Program-made: the position numbers and the translations under genes
Part shown: positions 1 through 8,932 of the stretch, in pieces
Layout: each line of letters opens with the position of its first letter
How positions within the stretch are numbered: the first letter of the stretch is position 1
The notes under the pieces: model-generated
Databases searched by the model: none
Told to the model about the DNA's origin: nothing
The model's input: the letters and a program-made list of their open reading frames with translations, nothing else
Source: Pseudoalteromonas sp. XI10
GTDB lineage: Bacteria > Pseudomonadota > Gammaproteobacteria > Enterobacterales > Alteromonadaceae
DNA length: 64,000 nt
NCBI RefSeq assembly: GCF_001469895.1
Contig: NZ_LOPY01000037.1
Location: forward strand, 1-64,000
Direction of reading: 5' to 3'

Positions 1-10
1 AAATAAGAGA

Positions 11-40
11 AAGCCCGATTCGAAAGAGTCGGGCTTTTTT
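11..40 (+). terminator. Intrinsic terminator of a gene left of the window
   Basis: An 11-bp stem (one G-T pair) with a GAAA tetraloop at 11-36 is followed by a run of six T. No gene is visible before it, so it most likely ends a plus-strand transcript that starts outside the window. Confidence 0.85.
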
Positions 41-47
41 GCGTTTT

Positions 48-79
48 AGCTGTCAGCTTTCAGCCGTCAGACGTCAGCT
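48..79. repeat. Left arm of a 32-nt inverted repeat
   Basis: The reverse complement of 48-79 matches 463-494 at 27 of 32 positions. Both arms are built from degenerate units of the type gctgaaagct. The two arms bracket the REPINs and the heptamer array. Whether the pair marks a mobile unit or is only two copies of one intergenic repeat cannot be decided here. Confidence 0.7.
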
Positions 80-126
80 GAACTGTGGTGTTGTTTAGTA
101 CAGAGACTCCCTCAGCAACGACCCCC

Positions 127-192
127 GTAGGAGGCACTCCAGTGCCGAATCTAGACCATAACAACCACATTCATGGCTAAAGCCATTCCTAC
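127..192. repeat. REPIN-like element, copy 1
   Basis: A 66-bp unit begins with GTAGG (127-131) and ends with CCTAC (188-192). It holds two different small palindromes: GGCACT-CC-AGTGCC (133-146) and ATGGCT-AA-AGCCAT (173-186). Two REP sequences in opposite orientation, each with a GTAG foot, is the architecture of REPINs mobilised by REP-associated tyrosine transposases. No such transposase lies in the window. It sits in a 138-bp direct repeat shared with copy 2. Confidence 0.75.
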
Positions 193-264
193 GTGATGCG
201 TATCTCAGATGTAAGTTGAACTGTGGGATTGTTTAGTACAGAGAGTCCCTCAGCAAGAATACCC

Positions 265-330
265 GTAGGAGGCACTTCAGTGCCGAATTCAGACCTTAAC
301 AAACACATTCATGGCTAAAGCCATACCTAC
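265..330. repeat. REPIN-like element, copy 2
   Basis: This is a second 66-bp copy exactly 138 bp after the first, with the same GTAGG and CCTAC ends (265-269, 326-330) and the palindromes at 271-284 and 311-324. The similarity extends upstream through about 46 bp of common flank (81-126 versus 219-264). The two copies differ by scattered substitutions, including the loop of the first palindrome (CC versus TC). Confidence 0.75.
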
Positions 331-341
331 AAGTACACTTT

Positions 342-418
342 GCCTAGAGCCTAGAGCCTAGAGCCTAGAGCCTAGAGCCTAGAGCCTAGAGCCTAGAGCC
401 TAGAGCCTAGAGCCTAGA
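342..418. repeat. Heptanucleotide tandem array, 11 perfect copies of GCCTAGA
   Basis: Eleven uninterrupted copies of a 7-bp unit run from 342 to 418, ending in a degenerate GAAC. Each unit contains CTAG, a tetranucleotide that is usually rare in enterobacterial and related genomes. The array does not code for anything evident. A shorter array of a sister unit (TAGCACC) lies at 42277-42297. Confidence 0.9.
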
Positions 419-462
419 ACCTCCTGCAGAGGTAGACGCAGCACCAAACACCCACACCGGGC

Positions 463-494
463 GGCTGAACGCTGACGGCTGAAAGCTGATAGCT
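463..494. repeat. Right arm of the 32-nt inverted repeat
   Basis: Partner of 48-79 (27 of 32 identical in inverted orientation). It closes the block of REPINs and heptamers. The sequence is internally repetitive, with the pentamer GCTGA recurring. Confidence 0.7.
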
Positions 495-503
495 CTGTGA
501 TGT

Positions 504-534
504 GTTGGGTTTCACTCCGCTCTACCCAACCTAC
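504..534 (-). repeat. REP-like palindrome of a second family
   Basis: GTTGGGT at 504-510 pairs with ACCCAAC at 524-530, and on the minus strand the element is preceded by the GTAG foot (531-534). A GTAGGTTGGGT...ACCCAAC palindrome is a widespread proteobacterial REP type. It is unrelated in sequence to the two REPINs upstream. Confidence 0.65.
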
Positions 535-713
535 GCCAGACCCTCAAACTTTACTCTTTCTAACTCGTATCTTTCCCCTTTCTAACTTTCCCCTCGCTAA
601 CTCCCAGCTCGTAACTCACGAACTTGCTCAGCTACCGTTCATTAAATTAACTTTGCTTTGTTTATGGCTTTGATTTAGGATCAAATCAGTTTAAAAGCAA
701 GAACTAATGGCCT
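535..713. other. Pyrimidine-rich spacer and 5' region of the DUF2066 gene
   Basis: From about 545 to 612 the plus strand is a degenerate run of TTTCCCCTTT and CTAACTC units. A similar pyrimidine tract follows the other heptamer array at 42301-42357. The last 80 bp presumably carry the promoter of the next gene, but no convincing -35/-10 pair was identified. Confidence 0.4.
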
Positions 714-1769
714 GTGTCTAGATTACTTATTTGTTTATTATTATTTTTTTCGAGTGCTTCAACTTTCGCTGTTGAGGTGACTAATTTATATCAAGATACT
801 CTTAAAGTTGCAGACAAATCACGTGATGCTCGTTTGGCAGCAAGTCGTGAAGCACTGCTAAATGTGCTGGTGAAAGTCAGTGGTGATACAAGCGCAGATC
901 AAAACCCTGTTGCTAAACAGCGCACTCGCGACATTTCAGATTACATGCTGAAATTCGAATATGACGAAAAAGCAGATGGTAGTTTAAATCTGGTTGTTAA
1001 GTTTGAAGCAAATAAGATTAATGCATTAATCAAAGATCTTGGCTTGCCATTGTGGGGCACGCGTCGACCTTTAGTGGCTATCTGGTTAGGCATTGAAGAT
1101 AATTGGCGCCGTGAACTGGTTACCCAAGAGTCTTATCCGCAGCTTGAACAGCTTATATACGATAAAGCAGGTCGTCGTGGTTTACCTGTGGTTGTGCCAT
1201 TACTTGATTTACAAGACCGCGCTATTGTTGGTATACCAGAAGTGTGGGGTAATTTCTCTGAACCCGTAGAGCGTGCATCGAGTCGTTATAGTGCAGAGCG
1301 CAGTATTACTGCAAGAATGTATCAACAAGCTGATTCAGAAACCTGGATCCTTGATTGGCGTTTTACTAATGCGGAATTATTCGATACCAATCGTTTGATG
1401 GGTGATAAGCAGCAAATTGTTGCAGATATGATTGACAGTTTAGCAGGTGGCTTAGCTGCAGAATATGCCATTGATCCAACAATGATTGGCCAACTTGCCA
1501 CAGCAACTTTCTACCTTAAAGGTATCAATAACTTTGTTGATATTGAATTTGCTAAACGCCGTTTAGAGAGCTTAAGTGTTGTTACTCGCGCTGTGATATC
1601 TGTACGTACGCCTGATACCGTACAATTTATAGTTAATCACACTGGCAGCATGAATGATTTTAGAAAAGCGTTAGAACTTGATAGTGCCTTTAAAGCGTAT
1701 CAGGACCCGCGCGATTTTTATCAAGTGGTCAATAAAGATGAGCTTGAATATCAGTGGCAGGGGCTTTAA
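714..1769 (+). CDS. DUF2066 domain-containing exported protein
   Basis: This 351-residue protein starts with a GTG codon. An N-terminal hydrophobic segment of about 20 residues ending in STFA fits a Sec signal peptide, so the mature protein should be periplasmic or membrane associated. The body resembles the DUF2066 family, whose function is unknown. It lies 17 bp upstream of hda and is probably co-transcribed with it, a pairing seen in related gammaproteobacteria. No catalytic motif is apparent. The family call rests on overall resemblance and on the hda context. Confidence 0.75.
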   Translation: MSRLLICLLLFFSSASTFAVEVTNLYQDTLKVADKSRDARLAASREALLNVLVKVSGDTSADQNPVAKQRTRDISDYMLKFEYDEKADGSLNLVVKFEANKINALIKDLGLPLWGTRRPLVAIWLGIEDNWRRELVTQESYPQLEQLIYDKAGRRGLPVVVPLLDLQDRAIVGIPEVWGNFSEPVERASSRYSAERSITARMYQQADSETWILDWRFTNAELFDTNRLMGDKQQIVADMIDSLAGGLAAEYAIDPTMIGQLATATFYLKGINNFVDIEFAKRRLESLSVVTRAVISVRTPDTVQFIVNHTGSMNDFRKALELDSAFKAYQDPRDFYQVVNKDELEYQWQGL

Positions 1770-1786
1770 TCGCAGTGCTAGAACCA

Positions 1787-2479
1787 ATGCAAATGGCATT
1801 GCCAGTTACTTTGCCTGATGATGAAACATTTACTTCTTATTTTGGTGGCGAAAACTCTCTTGAAGTGAGCCACCTTAAAGATGCGTTCACAAAGCTCAGT
1901 AATAAATTTCAATATACCTACTTATGCGGTTTAGGTGATTCAGGTAAATCGCACCTATTGTACGCGACCTGTATTCATGCCCAAGAGCGCGGTTTATCAA
2001 CCATGTTACTTTCAATGCGTGAAGTGATTGATTATGGTCCTGTTGTGCTTGAAGGTCTGGAAAATCTTGATGTGTTGTGTATCGATGATGTGCACTTAGT
2101 GGCAGGCAACGATGCATGGGAGAAAGGATTATTTAACTTTTTTAATCGCTTTAATGAGCCAGGTAAATACCTGGTGGTCACAGCTGATTTATTACCTGAC
2201 ATGTTGCATATCAATCTTCCTGATTTAGTATCGCGTTTGAAGTGGGGCACAACATTACAAATTCGCTCAATGAGCGATGATGATAAAGCGGAAGCCCTCG
2301 TACGCCGTGCTCATATGCGCGGCCTTGAACTAACTGATGAATGTGCGCGCTTTTTATTAACGCGATTAAGCCGCGATATGCGTGCATTATTAGACGTTTT
2401 AGACAAACTTGACCATGCCTCAATGGCTGCACAAAGAAAATTAACAATTCCTTTTATAAAATCAACGTTAAAGCTTTAG
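1787..2479 (+). CDS. hda: DnaA inactivator Hda
   Basis: Hda is an AAA+ protein that, with the DNA-loaded beta clamp, stimulates hydrolysis of DnaA-bound ATP and so limits re-initiation. The short clamp-binding motif QMALPV lies at the N-terminus, directly before the family signature LPDDETF. A Walker A loop (GLGDSGKS), a Walker B segment (VLCIDDVH), a sensor 1 region (VVTAD) and a likely arginine finger (SRLKWG) follow. The frame stays open up to a GTG at 1754 inside the previous gene. ATG 1787 is preferred because it puts the clamp motif at the extreme N-terminus, as in E. coli Hda, and gives 230 residues; GTG 1775 is also possible. Confidence 0.92.
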   Translation: MQMALPVTLPDDETFTSYFGGENSLEVSHLKDAFTKLSNKFQYTYLCGLGDSGKSHLLYATCIHAQERGLSTMLLSMREVIDYGPVVLEGLENLDVLCIDDVHLVAGNDAWEKGLFNFFNRFNEPGKYLVVTADLLPDMLHINLPDLVSRLKWGTTLQIRSMSDDDKAEALVRRAHMRGLELTDECARFLLTRLSRDMRALLDVLDKLDHASMAAQRKLTIPFIKSTLKL

Positions 2480-2541
2480 TAGGGCTAGAATCTAGTCCTT
2501 GCTTTCAGTTATCATTAGCTATTACAAAAATCCTTCTGTGA

Positions 2542-3537
<996 letters not shown>

Positions 3538-3552
3538 GAGTGAAGATATAAA

Positions 3553-5940
3553 ATGAAATTTAGTGAAAAGTGGTTAAGAGAGTGGGTTAACCCAGCAATC
3601 GACACACAGGCTCTTTCGGAACAGTTATCAATGGCTGGTCTTGAAGTTGACGGTGTTGAGCCTGCAGCAGCAGAATTCTCTGGCGTTGTTGTTGGTGAAG
3701 TGGTTGAGTGTGGTCAACACCCTGATGCTGATAAGTTACGTGTAACTAAAGTAAACGTAGGTGGTGATGAGCTACTTGATATCGTGTGTGGTGCACCTAA
3801 CTGCCGTCAAGGCATAAAAGTGGCTGTTGCGACAGTTGGCGCTGTATTACCTGGCGACTTCAAAATTAAAAAAGCCAAACTTCGTGGCCAACCTTCACAC
3901 GGTATGCTGTGCGCATTCGTTGAATTAGGTATCAGCGAAGAAGGTGATGGCATCATGGAATTACCAAGTGATGCACCAATTGGTACTGATTTACGTGAGT
4001 ACTTAAGTCTAGACGACAACATTATTGATGTTGACTTAACACCTAACCGTGGTGATTGTTTAGGTATCAAAGGCCTAGCGCGTGAAGTAGGCGTACTTAA
4101 CAGTGTTGATGTAAACACACTTGAAATCGCACCAGTTGCTGCAACGATTGATGACAAAGTATCGATTGAGCTTGTGAATGATGAAGCGTGTCCTCGTTAT
4201 TTAGGTCGTGTAATTAAAGGTATTAACCTTGATGCAGAAACACCACTTTGGATGGTAGAAAAGCTTCGTCGCAGTGGTATTCGCTCAATTGACCCTGTTG
4301 TTGATGTAACAAACTACGTGTTATTAGAGCTAGGTCACCCAATGCACGCATTTGATCTAAACGCGATTGAAGGTGGTATTAAAGTACGTAGCGCAAACGC
4401 GGGTGAAGAGCTAGTCCTGTTAGATGGCAACACAGCTAAACTAAACGAATCTACGCTTGTAATTGCTGATCACAACAAAGCGCTTGCTATTGCAGGTATT
4501 TTTGGTGGTGAAAAGTCTGGTGTAACTGAAGCAACATCAGACATCTTATTAGAAAGTGCGTTCTTTAACCCTGTCGCTATTGCTGGTCAAGCACGTAGCT
4601 ACGGTTTGCACACTGATGCGTCACACCGTTACGAGCGTGGTGTCGATTTTGCACTGCAAAAAGATGCAATGGAACGTGCGACAGCATTACTTCTTGAGAT
4701 TGTTGGCGGTGAAGCTGGCCCAGTTGTTGAAGCAGTCGCAACTGACAAGTTACCAAAAGTAACAGAAGTGCGTTTACGTCGTGAGCGTTTAGACCGTGTA
4801 ATTGGCCACCACATTGATGATGCAAAAGTAACTGACATCCTAACGCGTTTAGGTTTAGACGTGAAAATTGTTGATGGTGTATGGAGTGCTGACGTACCTA
4901 GCTATCGCTTTGATATTCGTATTGAAGAAGATTTAATTGAAGAAGTTGCGCGTGTTTACGGCTATAACAGTATTCCTAACGTTTCACCAACCGCTAAATT
5001 AAAAATGACTAACCATGACGAGTCTCATGTTGCGGTAACTAAATTCCGCAATACACTTGTAACTCGTGGTTACCAAGAAGCAATTACGTACAGCTTTGTT
5101 GATCCAAAAGCTCAAGCAATTTTACACCCGCAAAGTGATGCGCTTGTATTGCCACACCCAATTTCGGTTGAAATGTCAGCAATGCGCGTGAGCTTAATGC
5201 CGGGTCTTTTAGCGTCTCTAGTTTATAACCAAAACCGTCAGCAACCACGTGTACGTTTATTTGAGCACGGCTTAAAATTCTTACGTGACGAAAATGCTGA
5301 AAACGGTGTAAACCAAGTTGCTGTCATTGGTGGTGTAATCTCTGGTCTTGCACACGGTGAACATTGGGTTCAAGAAAAGCGTAGTGTTGATTTCTATGAC
5401 TTAAAAGGTGATGTTGAAGCACTTTTAGCAATTAGTAACGATTCATCACGTTTTGAGATAAAAGCAGAGCAGTCTGATGGCTTACACCCAGGCCAATCAG
5501 CCGTTATTTATGTTGATGGTAAAAAAGTAGGTTTCTTTGGTGCAGTGCACCCACAAGTGCAAAAGTCACTAGATATCAACAACACAGCATTTGTGTTTGA
5601 AATCGAAATGTCTGCACTAGAAAAAAGAAAATTACCAGAAGCTGTGGCAGTGTCGAAATTCCCGTCAAACCGCCGTGATATCGCGATTTTAGTGGAAGAT
5701 CACGTAAAATCTGGCGATATTTTAAATGTCATAGAAAAAGTTGGCGGAAATCAATTGGTTGACCTAAACTTATTCGATGTGTATAAGGGCAAAGGTATTG
5801 AGCCAAATTATAAGAGTTTGGCGATTGCTCTAACACTGCAAGCGGTTGATAGAACGCTCGAAGAGAAAGATATCAATCAAGTAGTTGATAATGTGGTGGC
5901 CGCACTGGCCGAACAATTTAACGCATCGTTGAGGGACTAG
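3553..5940 (+). CDS. pheT: Phenylalanine-tRNA ligase beta subunit
   Basis: At 795 residues this matches the E. coli protein in length. An EMAP-type tRNA-binding domain lies at about 39-150 ([15 protein letters not shown]), followed by the B3/B4 editing region, the B5 domain (about 400-475), the catalytic-like core and a C-terminal anticodon-binding FDX-ACB domain with [14 protein letters not shown] near 695. The stop codon is two bases from the ihfA start, so pheS, pheT and ihfA form one unit, as in E. coli. Confidence 0.98.
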   Translation: MKFSEKWLREWVNPAIDTQALSEQLSMAGLEVDGVEPAAAEFSGVVVGEVVECGQHPDADKLRVTKVNVGGDELLDIVCGAPNCRQGIKVAVATVGAVLPGDFKIKKAKLRGQPSHGMLCAFVELGISEEGDGIMELPSDAPIGTDLREYLSLDDNIIDVDLTPNRGDCLGIKGLAREVGVLNSVDVNTLEIAPVAATIDDKVSIELVNDEACPRYLGRVIKGINLDAETPLWMVEKLRRSGIRSIDPVVDVTNYVLLELGHPMHAFDLNAIEGGIKVRSANAGEELVLLDGNTAKLNESTLVIADHNKALAIAGIFGGEKSGVTEATSDILLESAFFNPVAIAGQARSYGLHTDASHRYERGVDFALQKDAMERATALLLEIVGGEAGPVVEAVATDKLPKVTEVRLRRERLDRVIGHHIDDAKVTDILTRLGLDVKIVDGVWSADVPSYRFDIRIEEDLIEEVARVYGYNSIPNVSPTAKLKMTNHDESHVAVTKFRNTLVTRGYQEAITYSFVDPKAQAILHPQSDALVLPHPISVEMSAMRVSLMPGLLASLVYNQNRQQPRVRLFEHGLKFLRDENAENGVNQVAVIGGVISGLAHGEHWVQEKRSVDFYDLKGDVEALLAISNDSSRFEIKAEQSDGLHPGQSAVIYVDGKKVGFFGAVHPQVQKSLDINNTAFVFEIEMSALEKRKLPEAVAVSKFPSNRRDIAILVEDHVKSGDILNVIEKVGGNQLVDLNLFDVYKGKGIEPNYKSLAIALTLQAVDRTLEEKDINQVVDNVVAALAEQFNASLRD

Positions 5941-5942
5941 AT

Positions 5943-6242
5943 ATGGCGCTTACTAAAGCCGACATAGCTGAACACCTATTTGAAAAACTCGGGATCAATA
6001 AAAAAGATGCCAAAGATTTAGTTGAAGCGTTTTTTGAAGAAATCCGCTCAGCGCTAGAAAAAGGCGAGCAGGTTAAGCTCTCTGGATTTGGTAACTTTGA
6101 TCTTCGAGATAAGAAAGAACGTCCAGGCCGCAATCCGAAAACAGGTGAAGATATTCCTATTTCGGCGCGCCGAGTTGTGACTTTTAGACCAGGTCAGAAG
6201 CTAAAAACTCGTGTAGAAGTTGGCACAAGCAAAGCAAAATAA
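5943..6242 (+). CDS. ihfA: Integration host factor subunit alpha
   Basis: IHF alpha pairs with IHF beta to bend DNA sharply at specific sites in recombination, replication and sigma-54 transcription. The 99 residues match the E. coli length, and the diagnostic core [14 protein letters not shown] and the DNA-intercalating arm [14 protein letters not shown] are present. It follows pheT after two bases, and a strong hairpin closes the transcript. It may assist the sigma-54 promoter found at 17509, but that is only an inference. Confidence 0.98.
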   Translation: MALTKADIAEHLFEKLGINKKDAKDLVEAFFEEIRSALEKGEQVKLSGFGNFDLRDKKERPGRNPKTGEDIPISARRVVTFRPGQKLKTRVEVGTSKAK

Positions 6243-6244
6243 GA

Positions 6245-6270
6245 AAAGGCAGCGTCAGCTGCCTTTTTTA
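6245..6270. terminator. Bidirectional intrinsic terminator, ihfA / DUF2989 gene
   Basis: A perfect 9-bp stem (AAAGGCAGC at 6245-6253 with GCTGCCTTT at 6258-6266) has a 4-nt loop. T-rich tracts follow on both strands, so it can end both the ihfA transcript and the convergent minus-strand gene. Confidence 0.9.
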
Positions 6271-6306
6271 TTTGTCTGAGTACTGCACATTAGCGAGTTG
6301 GAATTA

Positions 6307-7113
6307 TCAAAACCCGCGTGGTGATACGAAGCTTCCTTCTTGGATACTGTCGTAAGTTTTTTGTGCTAAATCATCTAAGCTGTCTAGGCTTTTGCCTGCG
6401 GCAGCGAGTTGATGCTCGATAGGTAAAATATCGACATCTTCATACCCTGACAATTGTGCTACACGTGCAAAGGTGTAGGCATGCTTATACTTTTCATGTT
6501 TGTAAAATAAGCTCACAAGAGTAGGGTAGATCTCAGGGTTGGGAGTTTCACCAGCTTTATTTAGCTCTAGCGTTTTGTAAAGCAGATCAATGGTTTTTTC
6601 ATCATCAAACTTTACGTAATAGCTTGCTAAGAAAAACTGCATTTCGGCATCTTCAGTCACCCGTTTATCTTGTTTTTCTTCAAGGGCGAGTAACTTAGTT
6701 AACGCAGACTGGTCGTTATTACGTGACCAATGGTAATACAGCAAGCCTGGGTGGTCAGTGTTTTTGGTATCTTGAAAAATTCGTGTCATTTCTTTGATGC
6801 TTGTTAAATGACCCTCAACACGAGACGTGGTTTTTTCTTTTAGTTTTATATGCTCAATCTTGGCGGCAAGCGACACACATTGATCGTATTTCTCAAAATC
6901 CTTTAATAATTGGTATTTGTTTTCGTCTGTTGGTGACTTATATTCAACATAACGTTGAATGATGACCTCGGCACGTTGCTCTTTACAGTGACTATCTTTA
7001 TTTAAATCACTGCAGAAGCCAGGTGTTTCGTCGCACACTTTCGCTAGTGTAAGCGGATCTTCACAGCCTGCTAATGCCAATAAACCAAGCAACACGCTTG
7101 CTCTTAATAACAT
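6307..7113 (-). CDS. DUF2989 family lipoprotein
   Basis: This 268-residue protein has an N-terminal signal with lipobox LALAGC, so it should be acylated at Cys17 by the lipoprotein pathway. The residue after the Cys is Glu and not Asp, which favours outer-membrane sorting under the E. coli rule. The C-terminal two thirds look like helical TPR- or Sel1-like repeats (alternating short helices with many Lys, Tyr and Leu). The family is typical of Shewanella, Vibrio and relatives and has no assigned function. It is convergent with ihfA and divergent from the GAPDH gene. Confidence 0.75.
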   Translation of the reverse strand: MLLRASVLLGLLALAGCEDPLTLAKVCDETPGFCSDLNKDSHCKEQRAEVIIQRYVEYKSPTDENKYQLLKDFEKYDQCVSLAAKIEHIKLKEKTTSRVEGHLTSIKEMTRIFQDTKNTDHPGLLYYHWSRNNDQSALTKLLALEEKQDKRVTEDAEMQFFLASYYVKFDDEKTIDLLYKTLELNKAGETPNPEIYPTLVSLFYKHEKYKHAYTFARVAQLSGYEDVDILPIEHQLAAAGKSLDSLDDLAQKTYDSIQEGSFVSPRGF

Positions 7114-7216
7114 TCCTTAACCTCTACTTAATTTGTACTACTTTATTCTAGCGCAATGATTTGTTCTGTAACAGTGGAGAATCGTTCGAGTTTAAATTAG
7201 AATACCCCTGCCTGAG

Positions 7217-7250
7217 ATGTGTTGCTCTCAAATCACAACACATTTTTTAA
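7217..7250 (+). promoter_or_regulatory. Terminator-like hairpin in the GAPDH leader
   Basis: ATGTGTTG (7217-7224) pairs with CAACACAT (7236-7243) across an 11-nt loop and is followed directly by TTTTTT. No plus-strand gene lies between the ihfA terminator and this point. The hairpin therefore lies in, or just before, the leader of the GAPDH gene, whose start is about 40 bp downstream. Confidence 0.45.
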
Positions 7251-7287
7251 GGCTATCCGTTCAAAATTGTTTAATTAGGTAAAAAAA

Positions 7288-8730
7288 ATGACCTCATCTC
7301 ACGAGTTAGAATACACAAGCAGCTGGCAAGAACGTCAAGATTACGCAGAAAGTATGCAACCTATCATTGGTAGACTTTACCGTAATCGTGGTATCGAAAT
7401 CGCTGTATATGGCCGTCCTCTCGTTAATGCCAGTACAATCGATATCATCAAAGCGCACAAAACAGTTGCTCAGTTTGAAGGTACAAAATTACGTTTACGT
7501 GAAAGCTTCCCTTTCTTAGAAGCAATTAGCAAAATGGATTTAAACTCAGCACGTATCGATATTGGTAAACTAGCGTATGGTTATTTATTTAACGATGCTG
7601 CGAAAGGTCGCTCAGTTGAAGAATACTTAACTGACGAATTAGCAGAAATCGCAAACTCAGAGCGCAAAGAGCCACGTGATGTTGTGTTATACGGTTTCGG
7701 TCGTATCGGTCGTTTATTAGCACGTCTATTAATCGAAAAGTCAGGCCCTTATGCAGACCTACGTTTACGCGCAATCGTTGTACGTGGCGGTAAGGACGGC
7801 GACTTAGAAAAGCGTGCAAGCTTACTTCGCCGTGACTCTATCCACGGTCCATTCAATGGCTCAATCACAATTGATAAAGAGCGCAATGCGATTAAAGCTA
7901 ACGGTAGCTACATTCAAGTTATCTATGCTAACTCTCCTAGCGAAGTTGATTACACAGCTTACGGCATCGAGAATGCACTTGTTGTTGATAACACTGGTAT
8001 CTGGAAAGACGAAGCAGGTCTTGGTCAGCACTTAGAAGCAAAAGGCGCAGCAAAAGTATTATTAACTGCACCAGCTAAAGGCAACATCAAAAACATCGTA
8101 TACGGTGTAAACAACCAAGATATCAAATCTGAAGATAAGATTGTCTGTGCAGCAAGCTGTACAACCAATGCTATTACCCCTACGTTAAAAGCACTTAACG
8201 ATAAGTTTGGTATCAAGAATGGTCACGTTGAAACAGTTCACTCGTACACAAATGACCAAAACTTAATTGATAACTACCACAAAGCTGAGCGTCGTGGCCG
8301 TGCTGCTGCACTTAACATGGTTATCACTTCAACAGGTGCTGCAAAAGCGGTTTCTAAAGCTTTACCTGAGCTTGAAGGTAAACTAACTGGTAACGCTATC
8401 CGTGTTCCTACACCAAACGTATCAATGGCTATCTTGAACTTAAATCTTGAAAAAGGTACAACTGTTGAAGAACTAAATGCGTTCTTACGTGAAACAGCAC
8501 TTCATTCAGACCTTCGTGATCAAATCGATTACACAGCGTCTACAGAAATCGTATCGACTGACTTAGTAGGTAGCCGTTACGCAGGTGTTGTTGATTCACA
8601 AGCGACAATCGTAGATGACAACCGCGTTGTACTTTACGTTTGGTACGATAATGAATTTGGTTATAGCTGTCAGGTAGTACGTTGTATGCGTGATATGGCT
8701 GAAGTAACTTTCCCAAGCTTACCTCGCTAA
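7288..8730 (+). CDS. Glyceraldehyde-3-phosphate dehydrogenase, long form
   Basis: Oxidative phosphorylation of glyceraldehyde-3-phosphate with NAD(P), or the reverse gluconeogenic step. The GAPDH core starts near residue 130 with the Rossmann motif GFGRIGR (136-142); the catalytic Cys is residue 291 in SCTTN, with the partner His at about 318. At 480 residues the protein carries an N-terminal extension of about 125 residues absent from the ~330-residue GapA type. This long form is known from Pseudomonas, Shewanella and Vibrio. An A-rich spacer with AGGT precedes the ATG. It is monocistronic between a leader hairpin and a clear terminator. Confidence 0.93.
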   Translation: MTSSHELEYTSSWQERQDYAESMQPIIGRLYRNRGIEIAVYGRPLVNASTIDIIKAHKTVAQFEGTKLRLRESFPFLEAISKMDLNSARIDIGKLAYGYLFNDAAKGRSVEEYLTDELAEIANSERKEPRDVVLYGFGRIGRLLARLLIEKSGPYADLRLRAIVVRGGKDGDLEKRASLLRRDSIHGPFNGSITIDKERNAIKANGSYIQVIYANSPSEVDYTAYGIENALVVDNTGIWKDEAGLGQHLEAKGAAKVLLTAPAKGNIKNIVYGVNNQDIKSEDKIVCAASCTTNAITPTLKALNDKFGIKNGHVETVHSYTNDQNLIDNYHKAERRGRAAALNMVITSTGAAKAVSKALPELEGKLTGNAIRVPTPNVSMAILNLNLEKGTTVEELNAFLRETALHSDLRDQIDYTASTEIVSTDLVGSRYAGVVDSQATIVDDNRVVLYVWYDNEFGYSCQVVRCMRDMAEVTFPSLPR

Positions 8731-8753
8731 TACCTAAGTTATAAAGAATCTAG

Positions 8754-8779
8754 AAGCCAGCATTATGCTGGCTTTTTTA
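8754..8779 (+). terminator. Intrinsic terminator of the GAPDH gene
   Basis: AAGCCAGCAT (8754-8763) and ATGCTGGCTT (8765-8774) form a strong hairpin followed by a T-run. Confidence 0.9.
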
Positions 8780-8874
8780 GTCGTGAAAGTTTTTGCAAAT
8801 TTTCAGCATGTGGTAGGCTGTTAAGGGTCTACACCATATTACTAACAAAACGTTCTAACTACAGAGCGTTGACT

Positions 8875-8914
8875 TAATTCTTAACTAACAAGCGAATAGC
8901 TAAGAATTATTTTT
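8875..8914 (+). promoter_or_regulatory. Stem-loop upstream of the M14 carboxypeptidase gene
   Basis: TAATTCTTA (8875-8883) pairs with TAAGAATTA (8901-8909) and is followed by TTTTT, ending about 20 bp before the coding start. The stem is AT-rich, so it would be a weak terminator at best; it could also be an operator or a chance palindrome. Confidence 0.3.
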
Positions 8915-8932
8915 AACCAATAGGTTTATAGA

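Noticed and set aside
342..418. CRISPR array
   Set aside because: The repeat is 7 bp without spacers; there is no CRISPR repeat-spacer structure and no cas gene.
1896..2447. Minus-strand frames inside hda
   Set aside because: They overlap a clearly conserved AAA+ gene on the other strand and have no ribosome sites or known motifs.
4556..4838. Extra frames inside pheT
   Set aside because: They are shadow frames over the conserved pheT core and encode low-complexity His/Gln/Leu-rich sequence.
7288..8730. Fusion artefact in the GAPDH gene
   Set aside because: The N-terminal extension is in frame, has codon use like the rest and corresponds to a known long GAPDH type, so no fusion or frameshift is inferred.
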